A stretch of DNA of 5,069 bases from the NCBI GenBank assembly GCA_023433825.1, contig JAEYTU010000632.1:1-5069 (forward strand), given 5' to 3'. The notes below the pieces were generated by a model. That model saw nothing but the letters and a program-made list of their open reading frames with translations. It ran no database searches and was not told where the DNA came from. The stretch's first letter is position 1; each line of letters begins with the position of its first letter. The position numbers and the translations under genes were made by a program. Positions 1 through 5,069 of the stretch are shown in pieces. Source of the DNA: Planctomycetota bacterium (GTDB taxonomy: Bacteria > Planctomycetota > UBA1135 > UBA2386).

Positions 1-173
1 AGCCGACCCTCGGCGTCGAACAGCGCACACGAGTAGTCGCGGCGTTCGCGGATGTTCGGGCTGACGGCGGAGCGCTGCAGCAGCGCACCGGCTTCTTCGC
101 AGATCGCCGTCAGCAGGTGGTGGAAGACCTCGAGCCGAACGGGATCGGGGGGTGCCTTGGATGCGCGCGCCAT
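1..173 (-). CDS. hyuB: Hydantoinase B/oxoprolinase family protein, N-terminal part (cut by left edge)
   Basis: Reading the minus strand from an ATG at 173-171 gives 57 codons that run off the left edge without a stop. The start of the product, DPVRLEVFHHLLTAICEEAG (residues 10-29), followed by LLQRSAVSPNIRERRDYSCA and LFDAEGR, matches the conserved N-terminus of the HyuB family, typically DPVTLEV...IAEEMG..LQRTA.SPNIKERRDFSCALFD. Family members are subunits or domains of ATP-dependent N-methylhydantoinases, 5-oxoprolinases and acetone/acetophenone carboxylases and usually work with a HyuA partner; full members are roughly 500-700 residues, so under a tenth is visible. No in-frame ATG, GTG or TTG was found in the codons checked just upstream (to about 245), and a weak GGTG lies 8 bases before the ATG, so this start is likely. 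The partner gene is not in view and the substrate cannot be assigned. Family call is secure; exact function is open. Confidence 0.88.
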   Translation of the reverse strand, partial: MARASKAPPDPVRLEVFHHLLTAICEEAGALLQRSAVSPNIRERRDYSCALFDAEGR

Positions 174-216
174 CGCGTCGGCACCGTAGCGATCGGTCGC
201 GACCTCGCGAAACGAC

Positions 217-253
217 GCGGCCCGCGGCGTGAGAGCGTCACGACGCGGGCCGC
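217..253 (-). terminator. GC-rich hairpin, probable transcription terminator
   Basis: Arms GCGGCCCGCG (217-226) and CGCGGGCCGC (244-253) are perfect reverse complements. After one G/A mismatch (227/243) the stem continues for five more pairs, CGTGA with TCACG, closing a five-base loop at 233-237. The result is a 16-position stem with one mismatch. It lies 47 bases downstream of the stop of the minus-strand gene ending at 300 and 44 bases upstream of the hyuB-like start. On the minus strand it is followed by GTCGTTTCGC, so there is only a three-T run and not a classic U tract. It is best read as a terminator or 3'-end stabiliser for the gene at 300-1055; an attenuator in the leader of the hyuB-like gene is the alternative. 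Confidence 0.6.
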
Positions 254-256
254 TGC

Positions 257-283
257 GATCGACGACGTTTCCGTCGGTCGATC
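257..283 (-). other. Second hairpin with GAAA loop, 3' of the exported-protein gene
   Basis: GATCGACGACG (257-267) pairs with CGTCGGTCGATC (272-283) apart from one bulged G. Read on the minus strand the four-base loop is GAAA, a stable GNRA-type tetraloop on a GACG/CGTC stem. The element begins 17 bases after the stop codon of the gene at 300-1055 and sits just ahead of the larger hairpin at 217-253. The structure is directly visible; a role in termination or mRNA 3'-end protection is inferred from position. Confidence 0.5.
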
Positions 284-299
284 CCGATCCATGCTCGGC

Positions 300-1055
300 T
301 CAGTCGCGGCCGCCGCCGCCACCCGCGCCGCCGCCGCCGCCGCCGCGACCGCCACGGCCGCCACGGTTGCGCATGCTCTCGCGCATCTGGTCGACGATCT
401 TCTGCGCCTCGTCCTTCTTGCCGGCGTCGAGCAGCTCACCGAGCTTCTTGACGTTCTTCTCGAGCTGGTCGGCCTGCTCGGCCTGACCGTTCGTGCGCAT
501 CATCTCGACCATGCGGCCCATGCCGCCGAGGCTCGTCTTGACCTGCGCCAATTCCTCGTCGTTCATCTCGGTCAGCTTCCGGTCGCCCATCAGGACGCCC
601 ATGCCGCCCGCGCGACGCCCACCGGCGCCACCTTGCCCACGACCTTCCGGACGGCCTTCCGGACGACCCTCGGGGCGACCCTCGGGACGGCCTTCCGGAC
701 GCGTGTCGGCGGTCGGCGCGTTCTTCAACTGCGCGGCCCACTTCGTCTTGAACTTCTCGGCGTCCTCGAGCTTGCCGTCGTTCGTCAGGATGCGATGACC
801 GGCGACAGCGGCTTGACCGGCGAACCGGTGGTTCGGCGCGAGCTCGAGGAACTTCGTGTACAGCTCGAGCGCCTCCTTCCCGCGACGCTCACCGCGCTCC
901 AGATAGAACGCGCGATAGAACGTGTTCTCGGCTTCGGTGGCCGCCGCAGCGACGGGTTGCGCCGGAGCGGCGGGAGCGGGACGAGCTTCCCGTTCCTGGG
1001 CGAAGAGCGGAGCCGCGAGCAGGACGGAGACGACGGACAGCGAACGGATGATCAT
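300..1055 (-). CDS. Predicted exported protein with TPR-like helices, PEGR repeats and RGG/Gly-rich tail
   Basis: A 251-residue protein that I cannot assign to a named family. Residues 1-20 form a Sec signal peptide (MIIR, hydrophobic SVVSVLLAAPLFAQ, likely cut after AQ at 19-20 or at A19), so the product is expected outside the cytoplasm. Residues 21-42 are an Ala/Pro-rich linker. Residues 43-115 are helical and TPR-like, with the pattern ALELYTKFLELAPNH (62-76) followed by AGHRIL and EDAEKFKTKW. Residues 120-139 are five exact PEGR repeats. Residues 154-229 are charged helical sequence (ELAQVKTSLGGMGRMVEMMR; QLEKNVKKLGELLDAGKKDE), and 231-251 are an RGGRGGRGGG/poly-Gly tail ending RD. The ATG is supported by AGAGGTG five bases upstream. 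Long open frames on the opposite strand here are GC-bias shadows. The helical repeats suggest a protein-binding or scaffold role, which is inference only. Confidence 0.88.
   Translation of the reverse strand: MIIRSLSVVSVLLAAPLFAQEREARPAPAAPAQPVAAAATEAENTFYRAFYLERGERRGKEALELYTKFLELAPNHRFAGQAAVAGHRILTNDGKLEDAEKFKTKWAAQLKNAPTADTRPEGRPEGRPEGRPEGRPEGRGQGGAGGRRAGGMGVLMGDRKLTEMNDEELAQVKTSLGGMGRMVEMMRTNGQAEQADQLEKNVKKLGELLDAGKKDEAQKIVDQMRESMRNRGGRGGRGGGGGGAGGGGGRD
639..698 (-). repeat. Five tandem 12-base units encoding PEGR
   Basis: Five contiguous 12-base units encode Pro-Glu-Gly-Arg at residues 120-139 of the exported protein. On the coding strand the units read, in order, CCGGAAGGCCGT, CCCGAGGGTCGC, CCCGAGGGTCGT, CCGGAAGGCCGT and CCGGAAGGTCGT. 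All differences between units fall in third codon positions and are synonymous. The array separates the TPR-like helical part from the Gly-rich and second helical parts and probably acts as a flexible charged linker; copy number may vary between strains. Confidence 0.9.
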
Positions 1056-1060
1056 CGGGA

Positions 1061-1067
1061 CACCTCT
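1061..1067 (-). promoter_or_regulatory. Shine-Dalgarno site of the exported-protein gene
   Basis: The minus strand reads AGAGGTG, then TCCCG, then ATG at 1055. This is the clearest Shine-Dalgarno-like match among the gene starts in the window and fixes the start of the 251-residue protein. The other starts have only weak or no such sequence. Confidence 0.75.
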
Positions 1068-1474
1068 GGGTCGGTTTCGAAGGCGGTGAATGTAGGCACG
1101 CCGCCCACCCGCTTTGCCGACGCACAGGTAACTGCTCTGTCACGAGACCGCGTCCGACTTGCGACGTGATTGCCGGGATCGGTGCGGGACCGTGGGAGTT
1201 TCGCGAGCACAGTGGGGTCGGAGGGCGGGCGCCGGGAGGGACGGCCCGAGGACCACGACCATGCACCACGACCCAATGGCGGCGCAGCCGCCGAACGACC
1301 GGACGAACGACGCGACGCACGCACCACCACGCACTTCGCCGACCCACGCGGCGACGGCGCAGCCGGCTCACGCCAGCCAACCGCTCGAAGTGCGCGATGG
1401 TGGCCGCGCGCCGACCCCTGACACGATCGGAATGCGGCGGCGGTGGCGGACGCTGACCGACCCACCGCGCGTCT

Positions 1475-1489
1475 GAGGACGTCGTCCTC
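1475..1489. promoter_or_regulatory. 15-base palindrome upstream of the anchored-protein gene, possible operator
   Basis: GAGGACG, one T, then CGTCCTC: two perfect 7-base inverted arms around a single central base. It lies 25 bases before the ATG at 1515, where a repressor site or a small leader hairpin could act. The symmetry is visible in the sequence; any regulatory role is inference, and a chance palindrome in GC-rich DNA is possible. Confidence 0.3.
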
Positions 1490-1514
1490 GTCGCCACGCA
1501 GGTATCGTTCCGCG

Positions 1515-2603
1515 ATGCGTTCCGCGCTGATCGTCGTGCTCGTCGCCCTGGCCGCCGCTGCCGTGTGGTTCCTGAACCGGACCCCACCGCCGCCGGCGCC
1601 GACCGGCGACACCGAGACGATGCGCGCACCGCGTCCGGTCGAGCCGGTGGCACCGCCGACGACGCGCGTCGAGACACCGGGCGAGACGGTCGTCCCGGAC
1701 AAGCGCGACCCGCCGCCGGACCCGGCGACGCGGGTCGAACCGGCGGCGACGCTTCCGGGGGCAGCGCGACTCGAAGTCGGCGCGCGCCCCGACGGCGCGG
1801 CAGTGCCGGCGTTCCGGTACACGCTGGTGCACGGCGACGGACGACGTGAGTCGCAGCTCGTGCAGGGGACGACGACGACGTTGCAGTTGCAGATCGAGCA
1901 GTTCGCCGTCCTGCGCGTCGAAGCGGACGGCTTCGATCCGATCGACGACGTCCGTGTCCGCGCGACGGTGCTCGAACCGAATCCGATCGTGCGCGTGCTG
2001 CTGACGCCGAAAGCGGCGGGCAGCGGCGTTCGGTTCCACGTCAACGATGCGCAGTTGCAGGCCGTGCCGCGGATCCGATTGACGCTGTGGCGGATCCAGG
2101 CGGGCGACGCCGTCGGCGACAAGCTGTGGACGCGCGAACGCGCCGAGACCGACGGGACATATCGACTGCCGGAGCTGACGGCCGGGCGCTACCGCTACGA
2201 GGTGTCGGCGATCGAGACCAACGGGGACGTTCGACCGCTGCGTGTCGCCACCGGCGACTTCACGTTCGCCGGCTTCGAGGACCTTCCGCTGCATCTGCAA
2301 CTGCCGGTCGGCGCGCAGCTCCGCGTGCGCGCGAAGGACGGCGACGGCAATCCGCTCGGGACGACCGTCGCGATTCGGATCCTCGACGTCGCCGGCAATC
2401 CCGTGCCTGCGCGCTTCTCGGCGCGCCTCGGCGCCGAGCGCGTCGTCCGCGAGAACGGTCTGCCGGCGCCGACCGAGGCGATGCTGGAGTCACCGCTCGT
2501 GCCGGGCATGTACACGCTCGAGTGGCGCGTCGAGGCCGGCCCGATTCAGCGGCGGCAGCTGCTGCTCGCCGACGGCGAAGTGCTCGACGTCGAGTTGCCG
2601 TGA
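1515..2603 (+). CDS. Membrane-anchored beta-rich protein with Pro-rich linker (carboxypeptidase-regulatory/Ig-like modules)
   Basis: A 362-residue protein not recognised as a named family. Residues 1-22 (MRSALIVVLVALAAAAVWFL and on) are a short basic start plus one hydrophobic segment without a clear cleavage site, so an N-terminal membrane anchor with the rest outside is likely. Residues 23-80 are Pro/Thr/Glu-rich and look disordered. The remainder is beta-rich, in about three modules: 84-165, 170-264 and 265-362. Turn motifs DGTYRLPELTAGRYRYEV (213-230) and LVPGMYTLEWRVEAG (328-342) resemble the 'G.Y.L..L.PG.Y.V' pattern of carboxypeptidase-regulatory-like and related Ig-like folds, which usually serve in adhesion or display rather than catalysis. 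The ATG at 1515 is preferred because it starts directly at the hydrophobic segment and has a weak AGG about 12 bases upstream; a GTG at 1443 would add 24 residues. It stands alone, divergent from the left neighbour and convergent with the right. Confidence 0.85.
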   Translation: MRSALIVVLVALAAAAVWFLNRTPPPPAPTGDTETMRAPRPVEPVAPPTTRVETPGETVVPDKRDPPPDPATRVEPAATLPGAARLEVGARPDGAAVPAFRYTLVHGDGRRESQLVQGTTTTLQLQIEQFAVLRVEADGFDPIDDVRVRATVLEPNPIVRVLLTPKAAGSGVRFHVNDAQLQAVPRIRLTLWRIQAGDAVGDKLWTRERAETDGTYRLPELTAGRYRYEVSAIETNGDVRPLRVATGDFTFAGFEDLPLHLQLPVGAQLRVRAKDGDGNPLGTTVAIRILDVAGNPVPARFSARLGAERVVRENGLPAPTEAMLESPLVPGMYTLEWRVEAGPIQRRQLLLADGEVLDVELP

Positions 2604-2636
2604 TCAGAGCTGCCGTGATCGGAGCTGCCGTGATCG
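2592..2636 (+). repeat. Three tandem 15-base copies spanning the stop codon
   Basis: GAGTTGCCGTGATCA (2592-2606) is followed by GAGCTGCCGTGATCG twice (2607-2621 and 2622-2636). The first copy holds the last codons and stop of the anchored protein, Glu-Leu-Pro-TGA. Since 15 is a multiple of three, the two extra copies repeat Glu-Leu-Pro-TGA in the same frame, giving three stop codons in register 15 bases apart. The last two copies are identical and the first differs at two positions, consistent with successive duplication. Confidence 0.85.
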
Positions 2637-2637
2637 A

Positions 2638-2663
2638 CGGCGCGCGGCGCTGCGACGCGCCGC
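2638..2663. terminator. GC hairpin in the convergent spacer, possible bidirectional terminator
   Basis: Two mutually exclusive 7-base stems can form here: CGGCGCG (2638-2644) with CGCGCCG (2656-2662), or GCGGCGC (2644-2650) with GCGCCGC (2657-2663). The site lies between the plus-strand gene ending at 2603 and the minus-strand gene ending at 2671, where a shared terminator is expected. There is no T run on either side, so the call rests on position and stem only. Confidence 0.35.
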
Positions 2664-2670
2664 ACGACGT

Positions 2671-4656
2671 TCAGAGGTTCTCCGGACCGCCGATGCGCCC
2701 GAGGAACGCGGACGCCGCGACGACGAGCGGGCTCGCGAGGTAGACCTGTCCCGGCCCCGAGCGACCAGGGAAGTTGCGATTGATCGCCGACACGGTGACC
2801 TGCTCCGCGCGATCCGAGACGCCCGGGCCCGCCTTGATGCAGGCGCCGCACGACGGGTCGATCAGCTCGACGCCGGCCGAACGGAACAACGTCACGTAGC
2901 CCATGCTCTCGGCGTAGTCGCGGATCTTCTGGCTGCCAAACTGGATGTAGAGCCGCACGCCGTCGGGCAGCGAGCGCCCCGCATCGAGCGCGCGCCGGAC
3001 GACCGACGCGTACATGTCCATGTCCGCCTTCTTGCCGCCGGTGCACGATCCGCCGTAGGCAATGTCGATCCGAACGTCGCCGTCGAGCTCGCGCAGCGGG
3101 ATGCCGTTCCGCGGATCGCCCGGCGTCGCGACCATCGGCTCCAACGTCGCGAGATCGATGTCGAAGTGCTTGCAGTACGTCGCGTCGTCGTCGGCCCGAA
3201 CGATCCGCGCGCGGACGTCGTCGGGTTTCGCGCCGCGCATCTCGACGAGGTAGTCGACGACGACTTCGTCGGCCTCGAGGATCCCGGTGAAGCTGCCGGC
3301 TTCGACGGCCATGTTCGACAGCGTTGCGCGCTCGTCGAGTGACATCGCGCGGACGCCGGGTCCGCAGAACTCGAGCACCTTCCCGATGCCTTCGCCGCTC
3401 TTGAAGAAGTCGTCGGACAGCAGCTTCAGCATGACGTCCTTCGCACAGACGCCGTCCGGCAGCCGACCGCGAAGGTGCACGCGCGCCGACTCGGGTACGC
3501 GGATCCGAACGTCGCGCGTGTACCACGCATTCGCCATGTCGGTCGAACCGACGCCGAACGCGAAGCAACCGAGCGCGCCGGCCATGCACGTGTGCGAGTC
3601 GGTCCCGATCACGAGCTGACCGGGCAACGCGACGTCCTCGAGGATGATGTTGTGGCAGATGCCTTCGCTGCCGGCCGGTGCGCCGTCGCGATCGACTTCG
3701 CCGTAGAGGCGGACGCCCTGCTCGCGGACGAACTTCTCCTGCACGGTGGCGAGGCTCGCCGCCTGCTCACGCAGCCCCATCTCGACGTGCGCCTTCGGCA
3801 TCACGCGATCGAGGAACGTCAGATGGTCGCGGAACGCGTAGACCGACTCCGGTTCGGCGATTCGCGCGTCTTCACCGAGTCCCATCCGGAACAACGCCTC
3901 GGCCATCGGCGTCACGTACTCGTGGCTGAAGCGGACGTCGGTGCGTGCGAACAACGCATCGCCGGGCTTGACGGCGGCGAGCCCCGTGCGCCCGGTGCGC
4001 GCATCGGCGATCGCACGTTGCGCGATGATCTTCTCGCACAGCGTCATCGGGCGCGGCGCCGTCTCCAGCGACGGCGGTGCGACCGTTCCTGCGAGCCGCG
4101 CCTGGTTGTAGGCGAACAATCCGCCGTGCTCGACGATGCTGCGGCTGATCGGGTCGAGGCCCTTCGTGAACTCGGCGATCGGGATCGCCTCGCCGCGCTC
4201 GATCCGCTCGATCAAACCGAAGTCGGTCGACGTCAGCAGGCCGATGTTCTGGCAATTCTGGCCGTAGATCTTCTCGATGCTCTTCGCGATGACGACCTGC
4301 ACGCCGGCCTTCAACTCGGAGAACGGCGCCGTCTCACGACTGCTGCCGCAGCCCTTCGAGATCCCACTGACGATCACGCCGAACTTGCCGTTCGCGATCG
4401 CGTCCTTCTTGACGACGCCGCCGCGCAGCCCGACCAGGCAATAGCGCGCGAGCGTCTCGTCGTAGTAGTAGCAGACCCATCCGGGGGTCAGTTCGTCGGT
4501 CGAGATGTTGTCGATCAGCTTGCGATCGGGGTTCCACGGCAGCGTGATGCCGTCGTAGAGCTGCGCCGCGAGGACTTCCTTGTCGTCCGTCAGGTAGAGG
4601 ATGCGGCCGTCGACCTGCACGGTGCGGTCTGGGGAATGCGTCGTCTTCGATGTCAT
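2671..4656 (-). CDS. Single-chain aconitase-superfamily hydro-lyase, swivel domain first (LeuD-LeuC-like fusion)
   Basis: A complete 661-residue aconitase-superfamily enzyme, a [4Fe-4S] hydro-lyase that isomerises hydroxy acids by dehydration and rehydration. The swivel (LeuD-like) domain comes first, about residues 45-190: DNISTDELTPGW (49-60), GCGSSRETAPFSE (102-114) with substrate-binding R107, and IYGQNCQNIGLL (130-141). The catalytic LeuC-like domain runs from 204 (MTLCEKI) to the end: SHEYVTP (244-250), DH 277-278, GICHNIILE (332-340), GTDSHTCMAGALGCFAFGVG (351-370), SNMAVEAG (447-454), cluster ligands C538 (GGSCTGG) and C603/C606 (SCGACIKAGPG), and RNFPGRSG (627-634). All three iron-sulfur cysteines are present, so it is likely active. 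Catalytic motifs resemble archaeal-type LeuC/homoaconitase; domain order resembles AcnB without its HEAT region. Candidate substrates are citrate, homocitrate, isopropylmalate or an alkylmalate; I cannot choose. No clear Shine-Dalgarno precedes the ATG, and the next Met is residue 204. It follows the thiolase gene after 36 bases. Confidence 0.95.
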   Translation of the reverse strand: MTSKTTHSPDRTVQVDGRILYLTDDKEVLAAQLYDGITLPWNPDRKLIDNISTDELTPGWVCYYYDETLARYCLVGLRGGVVKKDAIANGKFGVIVSGISKGCGSSRETAPFSELKAGVQVVIAKSIEKIYGQNCQNIGLLTSTDFGLIERIERGEAIPIAEFTKGLDPISRSIVEHGGLFAYNQARLAGTVAPPSLETAPRPMTLCEKIIAQRAIADARTGRTGLAAVKPGDALFARTDVRFSHEYVTPMAEALFRMGLGEDARIAEPESVYAFRDHLTFLDRVMPKAHVEMGLREQAASLATVQEKFVREQGVRLYGEVDRDGAPAGSEGICHNIILEDVALPGQLVIGTDSHTCMAGALGCFAFGVGSTDMANAWYTRDVRIRVPESARVHLRGRLPDGVCAKDVMLKLLSDDFFKSGEGIGKVLEFCGPGVRAMSLDERATLSNMAVEAGSFTGILEADEVVVDYLVEMRGAKPDDVRARIVRADDDATYCKHFDIDLATLEPMVATPGDPRNGIPLRELDGDVRIDIAYGGSCTGGKKADMDMYASVVRRALDAGRSLPDGVRLYIQFGSQKIRDYAESMGYVTLFRSAGVELIDPSCGACIKAGPGVSDRAEQVTVSAINRNFPGRSGPGQVYLASPLVVAASAFLGRIGGPENL

Positions 4657-4692
4657 GTTCGTTGTTGGCGTGCGCGGCTTGCGGCCGGGGGC

Positions 4693-5069
4693 TCAGACGC
4701 GTTCGAGGATCATTGCGATGCCTTGCCCGCCGCCGATGCACGCGCTCGCGCAGCCGAACTGCTTGTCGGACACATGCAGCTCGCGGACCAGCGTCAGCAG
4801 CAATCGTGTGCCGGTCGCGCCGAGCGGGTGGCCGAGTGCGATCGCGCCGCCGTTGACGTTGACCTTGTCGCGGTCGAGCCCGAGGTCGCGTTCGCAGCCG
4901 AGGTACTGAGCGGAGAAGGCCTCGTTGATCTCGAACAGATCGATGTCCTCGATCTTCAGGCCGCCGCGCTGCGCTGCCGCGCGAATCGACGGCACCGGAC
5001 CGATTCCCATCAGTTCCGGGGGCACGCCGGCGACGGCGTAGGAACGGATCCGCGCCTTCGGGGTCACGC
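4693..5069 (-). CDS. Thiolase (acetyl-CoA acetyltransferase/3-ketoacyl-CoA thiolase family), C-terminal part
   Basis: The last 124 residues of a thiolase, cut by the right edge; full proteins are usually about 390-400 residues. Thiolases catalyse reversible Claisen condensation or CoA-dependent cleavage of acyl-CoA and 3-ketoacyl-CoA in the cytoplasm. Counting from the first visible complete codon, the family motifs are MGIGPVP (20-26), the NEAFSAQ motif (48-54, with N48), GGAIALGHPLGATG (73-86, with active-site H80) and CIGGGQG (110-116, with C110, the proton-exchanging cysteine). The nucleophilic N-terminal cysteine lies outside the window. The GTG at 5067 is an internal valine codon and not a start, since the sequence VTPKARIRSYAVAGVPPELM is mid-protein in this family. 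The gene is upstream of, and probably co-transcribed with, the aconitase-like gene (36-base gap). Biosynthetic versus degradative role cannot be told from this part. Confidence 0.95.
   Translation of the reverse strand, partial: VTPKARIRSYAVAGVPPELMGIGPVPSIRAAAQRGGLKIEDIDLFEINEAFSAQYLGCERDLGLDRDKVNVNGGAIALGHPLGATGTRLLLTLVRELHVSDKQFGCASACIGGGQGIAMILERV

Larger units (their letters stand above)
1056..1514. other. Divergent intergenic region, 459 bases, no convincing gene
   Basis: This region separates two genes transcribed away from each other and must carry both promoters, but I see no clear -35/-10 pair on either strand. Several frames stay open through it, yet their products are Arg/Pro/Ala/His-rich, start with GTG or poorly supported ATG codons, and resemble nothing known, as expected of GC-rich non-coding DNA. 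Composition shifts along the plus strand: G-rich near 1180-1250, then A/C-rich and T-poor at about 1250-1340. Small structures are a GGCGGC/GCCGCC hairpin at 1278-1292 and the palindrome at 1475-1489. Confidence 0.6.

Noticed and set aside
639..698. CRISPR array
   Set aside because: The 12-base units have no spacers and are in-frame codons for PEGR; no repeat-spacer structure occurs elsewhere in the window.
117..1169. Long open frame of 350 codons on the plus strand opposite the exported-protein gene
   Set aside because: It is Ala/Leu/Thr/Arg-rich with low-complexity runs mirroring the Gly-rich tail and PEGR repeats on the other strand. The minus-strand frame has a signal peptide, a Shine-Dalgarno site and a sensible protein, so this is a GC-bias shadow.
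1140..1334. Minus-strand frame of 64 codons in the intergenic region
   Set aside because: It starts with GTG, shows no convincing ribosome binding site, and its product has no recognisable domain or signal; other overlapping frames are equally open.
1443..1514. GTG start that would extend the anchored protein by 24 residues
   Set aside because: The extension is Arg/Ser-rich without recognisable features, and the ATG at 1515 leads straight into the hydrophobic anchor. The longer form is not excluded but is less likely.
2546..3589. Arg-rich minus-strand frame of 347 codons overlapping the aconitase-like gene
   Set aside because: It lies in another frame of a clearly conserved enzyme gene and has the Arg/Ala-rich composition of an out-of-frame shadow.
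5065..5067. GTG as the start of the thiolase gene
   Set aside because: The residues after it match the middle of a thiolase and not an N-terminus; the frame continues off the right edge.

Overview
The window is GC-rich bacterial DNA with almost no AT-rich stretches. It carries two genes cut by the window edges and three complete ones. The organism cannot be fixed from sequence alone. The high GC, weak or absent Shine-Dalgarno signals, a secreted Gly/Arg-rich TPR-like protein and a membrane-anchored beta-rich protein would suit a high-GC Planctomycetota-like or similar environmental bacterium, but this is a weak inference.

Layout from left to right. (1) Positions 1-173, minus strand: the first 57 codons of a hydantoinase B/oxoprolinase family gene, whose remainder lies off the left edge. 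(2) Positions 174-299: a short spacer with two neighbouring hairpins, one a near-perfect GC-rich stem and the other closed by a GAAA loop on the minus strand; they probably end or protect the transcript of the next gene. (3) Positions 300-1055, minus strand: a predicted exported protein with a TPR-like helical region, five tandem PEGR repeats and an RGG/poly-Gly tail. (4) Positions 1056-1514: a 459-base divergent intergenic region with no convincing gene, a good ribosome binding site at its left end and a 15-base palindrome near its right end. (5) Positions 1515-2603, plus strand: an unrecognised N-terminally anchored protein with a Pro-rich linker and about three beta-sandwich-like modules. 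(6) Positions 2604-2670: a convergent spacer with two extra copies of the 15-base segment that contains the stop codon, then a GC hairpin. (7) Positions 2671-4656, minus strand: a 661-residue single-chain aconitase-superfamily hydro-lyase with its swivel domain before its [4Fe-4S] catalytic domain. (8) Positions 4693-5069, minus strand: the C-terminal 124 residues of a thiolase, whose 5' part lies off the right edge.

The thiolase and the aconitase-like gene are co-directional with a 36-base gap and are probably co-transcribed, thiolase first. Together they suggest an acyl-CoA/tricarboxylic or hydroxy-dicarboxylic acid pathway, but the substrate of the hydro-lyase is not evident. The two exported or anchored proteins in the middle are transcribed divergently and show no obvious functional link to the enzymes. 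The most interesting item is the aconitase-like protein: swivel-first fusion, archaeal LeuC/HacA-like catalytic motifs, and a specificity loop that does not match the known isopropylmalate or homoaconitate signatures.
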